NCBI RefSeq assembly: GCF_934561205.1
Contig: NZ_CAKTFU010000012.1
Location: forward strand, 1-64,000
Reading direction: 5' to 3'
Origin: an uncultured Gemmiger sp.
GTDB lineage: Bacteria; Bacillota; Clostridia; Oscillospirales; Ruminococcaceae
Length of the DNA: 64,000 bases
Positions 7,593 through 15,556 of this stretch are shown one piece after another (the stretch's first letter is position 1; the number at the start of each line of letters is the position of its first letter). The notes under the pieces were generated by a model that saw only the letters and a program-made list of their open reading frames with translations, had not been told where the DNA came from and did not search any database. A program made the position numbers and the translations under genes.

Positions 7593-7751
7593 TTGACAAG
7601 AATTTAGGCCATGCCGCACGGCTGGCCCATATCGGCACACAGAGAAAACGCTGTCTGCATACAAAAACACCGCCTATGTCCTGTTAGGCGGTGCATTGTG
7701 TAAGGCTTGGCAGCTCATTTTCAGTTGTTTTTCTCTGTGTGCCCTTGTCAA
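7593..7751. repeat. Nested inverted-repeat region at the module 1 / van cluster junction
   Basis: Three nested inverted repeats share one centre: TTGACAAG (7593-7600) with CTTGTCAA (7744-7751); CACACAGAGAAAAC (7636-7649) with GTTTTTCTCTGTGTG (7727-7741); and a tight hairpin CACCGCCTA (7668-7676) with TAGGCGGTG (7685-7693). The block fills the gap between parB and the vanG stop, exactly where composition and gene content change. It could be a recombination or transfer-origin remnant, or a bidirectional transcription barrier. Confidence 0.6.
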
Positions 7752-7770
7752 GCGATGTTTTTGTTGTTGC

Positions 7771-8832
7771 TTAAAGTGATTTTGCGCATTCTTTTGTGTA
7801 TAGTCCAAGCAGCTTGTCCAGCATATCCGAGAAGGACAGGCCGATTCCTTTCATCATATTCGGATAGCGGCTGTGAGAGGTAAATCCGGGAATCGTATTG
7901 ACCTCATTAAAAACGATCTCTCCGGCCGGAGTCAGAAACATATCTACCCGTGCAAAACCGGAGCAGTCCAACGCTTTGAAAATCGTTTTTGCAGCCTCCT
8001 GAATACGCAGCTCTGTTGCAGCGTCAATTCTGGCGGGCATGTGGATTTTTGAAGTTTTCAGTGTGTACTTTTCCGTATAATCGAAAAAACCACCGGAAAG
8101 CTCAATTTCATCAACCCGTCCGACCATTAGTTTTTCTACACCGAGAACGGCGCAGCCGACTTCAAATCCGTCAATGGCTTCCTCCGCAATAACCTCCGAA
8201 TCATTCTCAAAGGCAAGGTGAATTGCATTCTCTAATTTTTCGGGTTCGGATACTTTCGTCACGCCAAAAGACGACCCGGCACGAACCGGCTTTACGAAAA
8301 TCGGGAAAGATAGGGAGTCCTTGATTTTCTGTACCGCATCGTTGACCTCCGATTTTTTGAAAGCAACCGATTTGGGTACAGAAATCCCCTCAAGCGAAAC
8401 CAGCTTATGTGCTCTGTCTTTGTCCATACACAAAGCAGAAGCCAGTGTGCCGCAGCCGACGATTGGAACACCTGCAAGTTCCAAAAGCCCCTGCACAGTT
8501 CCGTCCTCTCCGTTCTTGCCATGCAGAACAGGAAATGCAAGGTCGATTTTCTGAACAGTATATCGTCCGTCAAGTAGTTCCAAGAATCCGCCAACTGACC
8601 GATCCTGTGAAAAAGCGACTTTATTCAGATGAGAAGCATCATTACACCATGTGCCTGCCGCGATCTTTGAAAGCTCTCCGGTGTAGTGATACCAGTCACC
8701 CGCTTTCGTGATTCCAATCGGAAATACTTCAAATTCTTCGGTATTGATGTTTTCAAAAACAGCCGCGGCGGACTGCAACGATACTTCATATTCGGTGGAA
8801 TGACCTCCGAAAATAATCGCAATTTTTCTCAT
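7771..8832 (-). CDS. vanG: VanG-type D-alanine-D-serine ligase
   Basis: 353 residues with the complete D-Ala-D-X ligase/ATP-grasp plan: N-terminal IIFGGHSTEYEVSLQSA, FPVLHGKNGEDGT, FIKPVRAGSS-like FVKPVRAGSSFGV, the omega-loop FFDYTEKYTLK and C-terminal FNEVNTIPGFTSHSRYPNM. The overall sequence closely follows what I know of enterococcal VanG, a ligase making D-Ala-D-Ser, which lowers vancomycin affinity of peptidoglycan precursors. Substrate choice (D-Ser or D-Ala) cannot be proved from sequence. ATG start with GGAGG 8 bases upstream; a longer frame begins 15 bases earlier. Last gene of the cluster; vanXY and vanT do not follow. Confidence 0.9.
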   Translation of the reverse strand: MRKIAIIFGGHSTEYEVSLQSAAAVFENINTEEFEVFPIGITKAGDWYHYTGELSKIAAGTWCNDASHLNKVAFSQDRSVGGFLELLDGRYTVQKIDLAFPVLHGKNGEDGTVQGLLELAGVPIVGCGTLASALCMDKDRAHKLVSLEGISVPKSVAFKKSEVNDAVQKIKDSLSFPIFVKPVRAGSSFGVTKVSEPEKLENAIHLAFENDSEVIAEEAIDGFEVGCAVLGVEKLMVGRVDEIELSGGFFDYTEKYTLKTSKIHMPARIDAATELRIQEAAKTIFKALDCSGFARVDMFLTPAGEIVFNEVNTIPGFTSHSRYPNMMKGIGLSFSDMLDKLLGLYTKECAKSL

Positions 8833-8850
8833 TATATTTTCCTCCAATCT

Positions 8851-9477
8851 TTAGTGCCAAATGAGCGGTGCAACCTTGAATGCAAACCAAAATGGATAAT
8901 GGAGAAAGAACATGCCACAAAAACTTATGGCAATATAAATCCATGCTTCTTTACTTCCATCTACGGTTGTTTTCATCCGCTGACCGAATAATTTTGCAAA
9001 AGCGAACCAAACTGCAAACCCGACTGCTGTTCCAAGCGTATTTGCGATCAAGTCATCAATATCTGTTGCTCGCGTCGTCAATAGCTGTGAAACCTCAATG
9101 AGTGCCGAAAACCCTGCCCCGGACAAAACAGTTACCCTAAATTTTCGATATGCCTTCCATACAAACGGAAGCAAAAATCCAAGTGGCACACACATAAGAA
9201 TATTCAAGAAAAATCCCGTGGTGAAATTCTGAAAAGGGATCAGATTCACGGTTCCCTGAATAAAGGAAGGATTGATGGACCCTTCTGGTCGATATAGAAT
9301 ATCACTGAGCCCTCCGGCACCCGTTATGTCGTACACCTGCCAGCAGTACAGAACAAAAATCATCACCCAAACCGAGTGTAATAGAGGTTTTTTTCTACCC
9401 CATACCAGCAGATAAATAAAACACGGCAGCACTGCACAGAGGAGACTATATATTGTTTCTTGATTGTAATTGAACAT
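8851..9477 (-). CDS. vanZ: VanZ-family membrane protein
   Basis: 208 residues with about five membrane segments. The VanZ hallmark region is clear: NLIPFQNF, NILMCVPLGFLLPF, IEVSQLLTTRATDIDDLIANTLGTAVGF. VanZ proteins give low-level teicoplanin resistance or act in cell-envelope functions by an unknown mechanism. Lies 18 bases upstream of the vanG start and 3 bases after the vanW stop; AGGAG precedes the ATG by 9 bases. VanZ is usual in vanA clusters, less so in vanG operons, so its presence here is a variation on the enterococcal vanG layout. Confidence 0.88.
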   Translation of the reverse strand: MFNYNQETIYSLLCAVLPCFIYLLVWGRKKPLLHSVWVMIFVLYCWQVYDITGAGGLSDILYRPEGSINPSFIQGTVNLIPFQNFTTGFFLNILMCVPLGFLLPFVWKAYRKFRVTVLSGAGFSALIEVSQLLTTRATDIDDLIANTLGTAVGFAVWFAFAKLFGQRMKTTVDGSKEAWIYIAISFCGMFFLHYPFWFAFKVAPLIWH

Positions 9478-9480
9478 TTT

Positions 9481-10299
9481 TTACTTCTCCTGTACTTCCA
9501 TCCCTTCCGGCAACAAATAAGTAATTTCGCATTTATTCGTATAAAGCAGATGCTTCATCGTTTTACCGCTGATCGTATCTGTTTCGGTGCGACACACCTC
9601 GGCCATCTGAAAAATTTTCCCGTTTTGGCGAACATAGGTTACGGACGAGTTGTAAATTGAATACTCCTTCGTGACAGGTTCTGCCGTATAAATCCGACCA
9701 TAAATATTGCTTTCGTCAAAAGCGACTTCAATTTGGAATGTGTTGTCCGTATCATTGCGAACCTGAAGATCGCACCAGCCCTCACTGACCGTTGCGTCCG
9801 TTCCTTTGGGCAAATCCTCTGTTGTTGAAGGGAAGGACTCTACGGCGTGTCCGTGACGCTCGACAATCGTCAACGGCGTGTGCAGAAAGCACCAAAACAG
9901 CAGGTTGCTGAGCTGGCAAAGTCCCCCTCCGTATGAACCTATAATTTTTCCATCCACAAGATTTAAGCCGTCTTTATAAGGCTCTTTCTTGTCGGCATTG
10001 CGCACAAGCCAATAAAACGAAAAGGTTTCCTTCGGGCGTATCAGAACTTTATTGATGGCTTTTCCAGCCAGTTTAAGGTTGTGAACCTTGTTATACTGAT
10101 ACTGAATATCGTAGCCACTGCTTTGATTTACCATTAAAGCCGAAGTTTCAAAAATCTTATTTGGAAGCAGTTCATCGGATATAGTGTCTGCGTAGTGGTT
10201 TTTGTCCAGACGCATTTTCAAATAACAGCATTTTTTCCTCTGCCACTGCCGCAGTGGGAGCAGAAACGGAAAAAGCTGTGTCAACCGTTTTCTTGCCAT
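9481..10299 (-). CDS. vanW: VanW-family protein
   Basis: 272 residues; the VanW domain is evident in FSFYWLVRNADKKEPYKDG, SYGGGLCQLSNLLF and HGHAVESFP. VanW accompanies vanB and vanG operons; its function remains unknown. The start chosen is the ATG at 10297-10299, with AAGGAGTG 6 bases upstream; an earlier ATG nine codons upstream has no ribosome-binding site and lies close to the terminator. First gene of the resistance part of the operon, so its promoter region should carry the VanR-responsive element. AT-richer than the flanking ICE genes. Confidence 0.88.
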   Translation of the reverse strand: MARKRLTQLFPFLLPLRQWQRKKCCYLKMRLDKNHYADTISDELLPNKIFETSALMVNQSSGYDIQYQYNKVHNLKLAGKAINKVLIRPKETFSFYWLVRNADKKEPYKDGLNLVDGKIIGSYGGGLCQLSNLLFWCFLHTPLTIVERHGHAVESFPSTTEDLPKGTDATVSEGWCDLQVRNDTDNTFQIEVAFDESNIYGRIYTAEPVTKEYSIYNSSVTYVRQNGKIFQMAEVCRTETDTISGKTMKHLLYTNKCEITYLLPEGMEVQEK

Positions 10300-10335
10300 A
10301 GGGGTCACTCCTTGAATTGACATCACAAAAACAAA

Positions 10336-10380
10336 AAACTCTTGTTTCTCGTACTTTTATCGTACCAGAAACAAGAGTTT
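10336..10380 (-). terminator. Intrinsic terminator after vanS, overlapping a possible VanR site
   Basis: Nearly perfect hairpin: AAACTCTTGTTTCT...AGAAACAAGAGTTT arms plus an inner GTAC/GTAC pair, 7-base loop, followed on the minus strand by a T-rich run. It separates vanRS from vanW. On the minus strand the hairpin also contains two adjacent 11-base units, GTACGATAAAA (10355-10365) and GTACGAGAAAC (10344-10354), the spacing used by OmpR-family regulators such as VanR. Terminator is well supported; operator role is inference. Confidence 0.8.
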
Positions 10381-10441
10381 CATTTATTTGTTTGTCCACA
10401 CAGGTTTCCTCTGTTTTCCTGCGGAATTTCTTACGATTTTC

Positions 10442-11575
10442 CTACAGGAGCGGAAGAGTGACTGTAAATTCGATTTGCTCATTTTCACTTTTTGCGGTAA
10501 TTGTTCCGTTATGAAGCTCAACGATTTCTTTTGCGACTGCAAGACCCAATCCTGCACCTCCGCTTCTGGAACTTCGTGCAACATCAAGACGATAAAACTG
10601 TTCAAAAATGCGTACAAGCTTTTCTTTTGGAATGGTATTGCCGCAATTGGTAAACTGAATACACAAATTTTCACCGTTTTGTTTTACAGTAATATGAATC
10701 GTGCTGTCATCAAAGCTATAATTCACTGCATTTCTCAGCAGATTATCAAAAACGCGCTGCATCTTATTGACATCGCACTTTATCATAGTGTCTGGGGCTA
10801 TTTCAAGCTCACATTTTAAATTCTTCTCTAAAAACATTGGTTTGAACTCGTATGTAAGTTGTTCAAGCATACGGGTCAAATTGACCCTGCTGTACTCAAG
10901 AGTGATATTAGAAAGATTAAACCGCGTGATTTCAAAAAATTCGTTAATTAAATCCTCAAGATGTTCTGCTTTTTCCAAAGAAATTGACAAATACTTTTCT
11001 CTTAATTCTTCGGAAATTTTGTTTTCGTCCCGCAGCAAAGTTAAATACCCAATTACTGAGGTGAGTGGGGTTTTCAAATCGTGGGCAAGATAAACAACAA
11101 GGTCATTTTTCCGCTGTTCTGAAAGCTCTGCTGCCAGTTTTCGTTGTTCAAGAGTATGCTTAATATGATTGATTTTCTTTTCGATTGCAGTTAATTCAGA
11201 AGGCAAAACAATATCTCCTGAATTTTCTTCTATCAGAGCATCTATACTACGGTTAATTTCTTTGAAATACTTGGAAAATTCATTTAGATAAAAGCGCAAA
11301 ATAATTGCAAATAACAGTAAGGAAAGCACTACGAAGAAAAGACTCATATAACCTCTAATATATATTGAATATACATTATAAGCTCGGTCATAATCATGGT
11401 AGACAAAATTATCCAAAAAACCCACAAAAGTGTCTGCTATGTGCCCTTTTAAAAATAGAGAGTACAAGGCTGCTAAAAAAGCAAACGCAAAAAACAACAT
11501 TCCAAAAGTTCTAATCAATAATTTGTTTTTAAGAAGACGATAATCATCTCTTTCGCTATTTCTTTTATTTTTCAA
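10442..11575 (-). CDS. vanS: VanS sensor histidine kinase
   Basis: 377 residues. Two membrane segments (about 24-44 and 73-95) bracket a short ~30-residue external loop; then a linker, the H-box YLAHDLKTPLTSVIGYL (His near 166), N-box DNLLRNAVNYS and G-boxes GGAGLGLAVAKEIVELHNG. Autophosphorylates and passes phosphate to VanR in response to glycopeptides. The short extracytoplasmic loop resembles VanS of the A/G types rather than the large VanSB sensor. TTG start overlaps the vanR end by 11 bases, showing coupled translation. Confidence 0.9.
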   Translation of the reverse strand: MKNKRNSERDDYRLLKNKLLIRTFGMLFFAFAFLAALYSLFLKGHIADTFVGFLDNFVYHDYDRAYNVYSIYIRGYMSLFFVVLSLLLFAIILRFYLNEFSKYFKEINRSIDALIEENSGDIVLPSELTAIEKKINHIKHTLEQRKLAAELSEQRKNDLVVYLAHDLKTPLTSVIGYLTLLRDENKISEELREKYLSISLEKAEHLEDLINEFFEITRFNLSNITLEYSRVNLTRMLEQLTYEFKPMFLEKNLKCELEIAPDTMIKCDVNKMQRVFDNLLRNAVNYSFDDSTIHITVKQNGENLCIQFTNCGNTIPKEKLVRIFEQFYRLDVARSSRSGGAGLGLAVAKEIVELHNGTITAKSENEQIEFTVTLPLL

Positions 11576-12272
11576 TGGTATATCCCACTCCCCACACAGT
11601 TTTTATAAATTTCGGTTTTTTTGCAGGCTCATTAAGCTTTTCCCTCAATCTTCCGATATGAGCCATAACAGTATTATTGTTATCAAGGTACTGCTCGCCC
11701 CAAACATTTTCAAACAATTCTTCAGACGGTATAACTTTTCCTCTGTTCTCACATAAGTACCAGAGGATAGAAAACTCAATAGGTGTCAAAGTAACCTCTT
11801 TTCCATACAAAGTACATTTGTGAGTATTCTTGTTTATAATAAGTCCTCTTACATCATGTTCTGCAATGGGAGCATCTATTTCCTTGGTATTAGCCGCATT
11901 ATTATAACGAACATAACGGCGAAGTTGCGTTTTTACTCTTGCTACAACCTCCAAAGGATTGAAAGGTTTTGTAATGTAATCATCAGCTCCAATGGTAAGT
12001 CCCATAATTTTATCAGTATCCTCAACTTTTGCCGTCAGCATTATAATAGGATAATAATACTGTTCTCTGATTTTCTGACAAATACGAAATCCATCAATAT
12101 CTGGAAGCATCACATCAAGAATCGCCAAATCAGGCGTGTTTGATTCAATACACTTCAAAGCATCCATGCCATTATAAAATTTATAGACAGAGTAGCCATC
12201 ATTTTTAAGATATACCTCTAACAAGTCGGCAAGCTCTTTTTCATCATCGACAACCAGTATTTTCTCTTTCAT
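11565..12272 (-). CDS. vanR: VanR response regulator (OmpR family)
   Basis: 235 residues: receiver domain with DDEKE acidic pair, phosphoacceptor Asp in LAILDVMLPDIDGF (about residue 53), conserved Lys in ITKPFNPLEV, then an OmpR-type winged helix (YGKEVTLTPIEFSILWYL...TVWGVGYTIEK). Activates the resistance genes and its own operon when phosphorylated. ATG start at 12270-12272 overlaps the end of the upstream HTH gene by 29 bases. Confidence 0.92.
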   Translation of the reverse strand: MKEKILVVDDEKELADLLEVYLKNDGYSVYKFYNGMDALKCIESNTPDLAILDVMLPDIDGFRICQKIREQYYYPIIMLTAKVEDTDKIMGLTIGADDYITKPFNPLEVVARVKTQLRRYVRYNNAANTKEIDAPIAEHDVRGLIINKNTHKCTLYGKEVTLTPIEFSILWYLCENRGKVIPSEELFENVWGEQYLDNNNTVMAHIGRLREKLNEPAKKPKFIKTVWGVGYTIEK

Positions 12273-12450
12273 TTTCTTTATTTCCCTTCAATCTTTGGTC
12301 GAATGGTTTTTCTGCATATCGGGGAATCAACCACATTCGGCTAAGTTTTGCTACCCTTGGTATACGATTTTCTTCGCATAACTTTTGCACTCTCCGTTCC
12401 GAAATACCCCATATTCTTGCTGCTTCTGGAGCGGAAATATATTCAAGCAT
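12244..12450 (-). CDS. Small helix-turn-helix DNA-binding protein at the vanU position
   Basis: 68 residues: MerR/excisionase-like HTH, AAR(I)WGISERRVQKLCEENRIP followed by a wing with LIPRYAEKPFDQR, then a basic tail. In enterococcal vanG operons the first gene (vanU) encodes an activator of a different HTH class; this protein occupies the same place and could do the same job, or may be an unrelated recombination-directionality-type protein. ATG start at 12448-12450 with GGAGGG 8 bases upstream. Transcribed from the promoter at 12485-12513. Confidence 0.75.
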   Translation of the reverse strand: MLEYISAPEAARIWGISERRVQKLCEENRIPRVAKLSRMWLIPRYAEKPFDQRLKGNKENERENTGCR

Positions 12451-12484
12451 TTTGCTACCCTCCTGCAAAAATTCCTTTGTCATT

Positions 12485-12513
12485 ATTATATACGGTCGGA
12501 CGAATGATTGCAA
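12485..12513 (-). promoter_or_regulatory. Sigma-A promoter for the HTH-vanR-vanS operon
   Basis: On the minus strand TTGCAA (12508-12513) and TATAAT (12485-12490) are separated by exactly 17 bases; the HTH gene starts 35 bases downstream. Good match to consensus; not tested. Confidence 0.7.
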
Positions 12514-12608
12514 GAAACGAAATGCGAATTATTTAAGCTAATAGCATGAATATATAAGTCATATTCTGAAAGAAGGCTGAACTGTAGAATGTAATAGGGT
12601 GATTGAAT

Positions 12609-12992
12609 ATGTCCAAAAGAGCCAAGAAAGAGAAGCGCCCTGTTGCGAAAATCGACTTTAAGCCGTATGGCGCAGCAATCAAAGCTGGGCGCACTAAACA
12701 GAAAGAATCCCGGAATAAGGCAGCCGACGCGCTGTTTATTTCGCCGCGCTATCTTGCCAACATCGAGAATAAAGGACAGCATCCCAGCGTACAGGTATTC
12801 TTAGAGCTGATGTCCCGCTATCATATCTCTGTGGATCAGATTCTTCATAGTGATACTATGGAGGGTAAGTCTACGGAGCGTATGCAGTTTGAAACGCTGT
12901 TGGACGAGCTGACGGACGCTGAAATCAAAATCCTCACAGCAACCGCGCAAGCGTTGCTGGACGCAAGATTGGACAGCGAGGGAGAAAATTGA
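12609..12992 (+). CDS. XRE-family transcriptional regulator
   Basis: 127 residues. An HTH_3/Cro-type domain spans about residues 18-75 (YGAAIKAGRTKQKESRNKAADALFISPRYLANIENKGQHPS) with a following dimer-like helix region. Such regulators sit beside the mobilisation genes of Tn1549-type elements and control transfer or excision. ATG at 12609 is preceded by AGGGTG 8 bases upstream; a TTG six bases earlier is too close to that site. Divergent from the van regulatory operon, sharing a 158-base promoter gap. Confidence 0.8.
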   Translation: MSKRAKKEKRPVAKIDFKPYGAAIKAGRTKQKESRNKAADALFISPRYLANIENKGQHPSVQVFLELMSRYHISVDQILHSDTMEGKSTERMQFETLLDELTDAEIKILTATAQALLDARLDSEGEN

Positions 12993-13110
12993 ATACGGTA
13001 TAAGGAACGCTATGAACAGGTGGTTCATGGCGTTTTTCTTTTGAAAAAGTTTGCCTGCGGTTTGCCAAATTGCGGCTGTGCCGCCGTTGTAGTAGTGAGG
13101 GAGATACCGT

Positions 13111-13191
13111 AGCAAGCATAGGGAGTGTAGCCACACTCCCGAAAAAGCACCTGTCTGTGCTTTGCTTGTTGGGATAATCCCAAACCCTTAT
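13111..13191 (+). other. Structured leader / possible oriT, copy 1 (upstream of mobC)
   Basis: Predicted folding: outer stem CAAGCA (13113-13118) with TGCTTG (13163-13168) enclosing hairpin GGGAGTGT/ACACTCCC (13121-13140) and hairpin AAGCAC/GTGCTT (13145-13162), followed by hairpin TTGGGAT/ATCCCAA (13169-13183). The same layout, with nearly identical flanks but a different middle stem, occurs inverted at 24794-24887. It ends 26 bases before the mobC start. Could be a cis-regulatory RNA or a transfer origin recognised by MobC/relaxase; sequence alone does not decide. Confidence 0.65.
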
Positions 13192-13216
13192 TCGGAGCGG
13201 AAAGGACGGTGAACAA

Positions 13217-13546
13217 ATGGCAAACCGAACGCGGAATATCGTGCTGCGCGTTCCTGTGACTGCCGGGGAACGGGCAATGATCGAGCGTAAAATGCAGCAG
13301 ATGGGAACGGGCTGTTTTTCCGTTTATGCGCGGAAAATGCTCATAGACGGCTATGTGATCCGGCTGGATTACAGCGACGTGAAAGCAATGACCGCCGAGC
13401 TGCAAAAAATCGGCACAAACATCAATCAGATTGCAAAGCGCGTGAACGCTACGGGAACGCTCTATGCGCAGGACATTGAGGACATCAAGGGGGCGATGGC
13501 GGAGATATGGCAATTACAAAGATCCATCCTATCAAAAGCACCTTAA
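13217..13546 (+). CDS. mobC: MobC-like relaxosome accessory protein
   Basis: 109 residues; N-terminal ribbon-helix-helix-type segment (RTRNIVLRVPVTAGERAMIERKM) and the MobC signature LTAELQKIGTNINQIAKRVNATG-like stretch at 60-85. MobC helps the relaxase bind and melt the transfer origin. ATG start, GGAAAGGACGG upstream. Overlaps the relaxase gene by 40 bases, the usual arrangement. First gene behind the structured leader at 13111-13191. Confidence 0.88.
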   Translation: MANRTRNIVLRVPVTAGERAMIERKMQQMGTGCFSVYARKMLIDGYVIRLDYSDVKAMTAELQKIGTNINQIAKRVNATGTLYAQDIEDIKGAMAEIWQLQRSILSKAP

Positions 13547-14841
13547 AAAAAGCCATTGACTACATCGTTGATCCTGCAAAGACCGACGATAAGTTGCTGG
13601 TGTCCTCGTTCGGCTGCGCCGTGGAAACCGCAGACCTTGAGTTTGAGAAAACACGGCTGCTTGCCATGCAGAAAGGCAACAATCTCGCTCACCATCTGAT
13701 ACAGGCCTTTGAGCCGGGCGAGATCAGCTATGCGCAAGCCCACGAGATCGGGCGGCAGCTTGCCGATGAAATCCTCGGCGGCAAGTATGAGTATGTCATT
13801 GCTACCCACATCAACAAGGAACATTGCCATAACCATATTATTTTCTGCGCCGTGGATTTTGCGGAACATAAGAAGTACATTTCCAACCGCAAAAGCTACG
13901 CACAGATCCGCCGCGTCAGCGACAGATTGTGCCGGGAAAACGGGCTGTCCGTTGTCACGCCCGGCGCGGAGCGCGGCAAGCAGTATGCCGAATGGGACGC
14001 GCAGCGGAAAGGGACAAGCTATAAGCAAAAGCTGAAAATCACCATCGACAGGCTCATTCCCATTTCCAAAGACCTTGACGACCTCCTGCGTCGGCTGGAA
14101 GCCGAGGGGTATGAAATCAAGCGTAGAAAGTATATCTCATTCCGCGCTCCCGGTCAGGAGCGATTTACCCGTGCAAAGACGTTGGGTGAAGCCTACACCG
14201 AGGAAGCCATAGACGAACGCATCAGGGGCAAGGTCATTCTGAAAACGCCGAAGCCGGAACGCAGCGGCGTGTCGCTGCTGATTGATATTGAAAACTGCAT
14301 CAAGGCGCAGCAATCCGCAGGATATGAACGCTGGGCAAAAATTGAAAACCTGAAACGCGCCGCCCGCACAATGGTATTTCTCGACCAGCACGGCATTTCC
14401 CACTATACCGATTTGGAGCAGAAGATCACGGAGCTTCAGGACAGCAACGAGCAAACTGCCGCTGCGCTGAAAACGGCGGAACGCCGCCTGTCTGATCTGG
14501 CGCTGCTGATAAAGCATACCGCCACCTACAAGGAGCTAAAGCCGTTGTATAGCGAATACAAAAAATCCCGTGACAAGGAAAAGTATCTGCGCGGACGTGA
14601 GCGTGAAATCATTCTCTTTGAAGCGTCGGTGCGGGCGCTGAAAGCGGCGGGTGTCGGTGATAAGCTCCCCGACCTTGCCAAGCTGCGCGAGGAATATTTC
14701 AGACTGTCCGAAGAAAAGGATCGGCTGTACGCTGAGTACGGAAGCCTGAAAAAACGTATGCGGGAATACGATGCCGTCAAGCAGAACATCGACAGCATCC
14801 TGTCCTCCAATCGTGGGCAGGAACAGGACAAAGCCCTGTAG
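13507..14841 (+). CDS. MobP-type relaxase (relaxase/mobilisation nuclease)
   Basis: 444 residues. N-terminal catalytic domain: probable nucleophile Tyr in AIDYIVDPAKT (about residue 18) and the metal-binding histidine motif HINKEHCHNHIIFCAV (about residues 99-114). The C-terminal 200 residues are helical and Lys/Glu-rich. Cuts one strand at the transfer origin and pilots it into the recipient. In Tn1549-like ICEs this gene follows mobC as here. ATG at 13507 lies two bases after GGAG, so translation is probably coupled to mobC. Confidence 0.92.
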   Translation: MAITKIHPIKSTLKKAIDYIVDPAKTDDKLLVSSFGCAVETADLEFEKTRLLAMQKGNNLAHHLIQAFEPGEISYAQAHEIGRQLADEILGGKYEYVIATHINKEHCHNHIIFCAVDFAEHKKYISNRKSYAQIRRVSDRLCRENGLSVVTPGAERGKQYAEWDAQRKGTSYKQKLKITIDRLIPISKDLDDLLRRLEAEGYEIKRRKYISFRAPGQERFTRAKTLGEAYTEEAIDERIRGKVILKTPKPERSGVSLLIDIENCIKAQQSAGYERWAKIENLKRAARTMVFLDQHGISHYTDLEQKITELQDSNEQTAAALKTAERRLSDLALLIKHTATYKELKPLYSEYKKSRDKEKYLRGREREIILFEASVRALKAAGVGDKLPDLAKLREEYFRLSEEKDRLYAEYGSLKKRMREYDAVKQNIDSILSSNRGQEQDKAL

Positions 14842-14854
14842 ATTCTCTGACGTT

Positions 14855-14940
14855 CACACATTATTTTCAAGCAATTTAATGTGTGTTCGTCGTTTCGCGG
14901 TTGACAACCGCACATTATTTCCGTATAATATAATGTGTGA
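14855..14940 (+). promoter_or_regulatory. abiE promoter with paired inverted-repeat operators
   Basis: Consensus promoter TTGACA (14901-14906), 17-base spacer, TATAAT (14924-14929). Two inverted repeats surround it: CACACATTA/TAATGTGTG (14855-14863, 14877-14885) upstream and CACATTAT/ATAATGTG (14911-14918, 14930-14937) overlapping the -10. AbiEi antitoxins are known to repress their own operons by binding inverted repeats; these are the likely sites. Confidence 0.8.
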
Positions 14941-14962
14941 TTGTCAAAGCGAGGTGAGAAGC

Positions 14963-15556
14963 ATGAACGCCAAGGAGAAAATCGAAGAACTGCTGGAAGC
15001 GTCGGAGGACGGCACGATCACCGCAGCGCAGGTGACGGAAGCCGGACTGCACCGCAGCGTTTTACAGGAGTTTGTTAAGAGCGGCGAGATGTACCGCTTC
15101 GGGCGCGGCCTGTATGTGCGGAGCAGCGCATGGGAGGACGATTTTTACCTCTTGCAGCGCAAGTATGGGCGCGGGATTTACTCGCACGATACCGCCCTGT
15201 ATCTGCTGGGCTATTCAGACCGTACCCCGGCGAAATATACGATGACCTTTCCCAAGGGCTACAATGCCCCGTCCTTGAAGCAGGAGAACTTAATCATCAA
15301 GCGCGTTGTGCCGGAGAACTACGAGTTCGGCAGAATTGAAATTGAATCCCCCTCCGGCAATCCGATTCGTGTTTACGATTTGGAACGGACGCTGTGTGAC
15401 ATTCTGCGCGGCAGCGGCAGCGATGTTCAGATCGTCGGAGAAGCCATGAAACGCTATGCAGCGTCCAAGGATAAGAACATTCACAAACTGATGCAGTACG
15501 CAGACCAGCTTCGCGTGAAGCCTAAGGTGCTGCGATACATGGAGGTTTTGCTATGA
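14963..15556 (+). CDS. abiEi: AbiEi-family antitoxin (type IV toxin-antitoxin)
   Basis: 197 residues: N-terminal winged-helix (residues ~1-60, AAQVTEAGLHRSVLQEFVKSGEMYRFGRGLYV) followed by the AbiEi C-terminal domain (YSHDTALYLLGYSDRTP, TLCDILRG). Acts without contacting the toxin directly and autorepresses transcription. Start ATG at 14963 follows GAGGTGAG; a longer frame to the left overlaps the promoter and the relaxase end and is not used. Overlaps abiEii by 4 bases (ATGA). Confidence 0.9.
   Translation: MNAKEKIEELLEASEDGTITAAQVTEAGLHRSVLQEFVKSGEMYRFGRGLYVRSSAWEDDFYLLQRKYGRGIYSHDTALYLLGYSDRTPAKYTMTFPKGYNAPSLKQENLIIKRVVPENYEFGRIEIESPSGNPIRVYDLERTLCDILRGSGSDVQIVGEAMKRYAASKDKNIHKLMQYADQLRVKPKVLRYMEVLL

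Noticed and set aside
7771..8832. Ordinary housekeeping D-Ala-D-Ala ligase
   Set aside because: Its position behind vanR, vanS, vanW and vanZ and its overall likeness to VanG favour a resistance ligase, although substrate specificity remains unproved.
12244..12450. Element excisionase (xis)
   Set aside because: HTH type would fit, but no integrase follows and the gene is translationally linked to vanR, so a van regulatory role is more likely.
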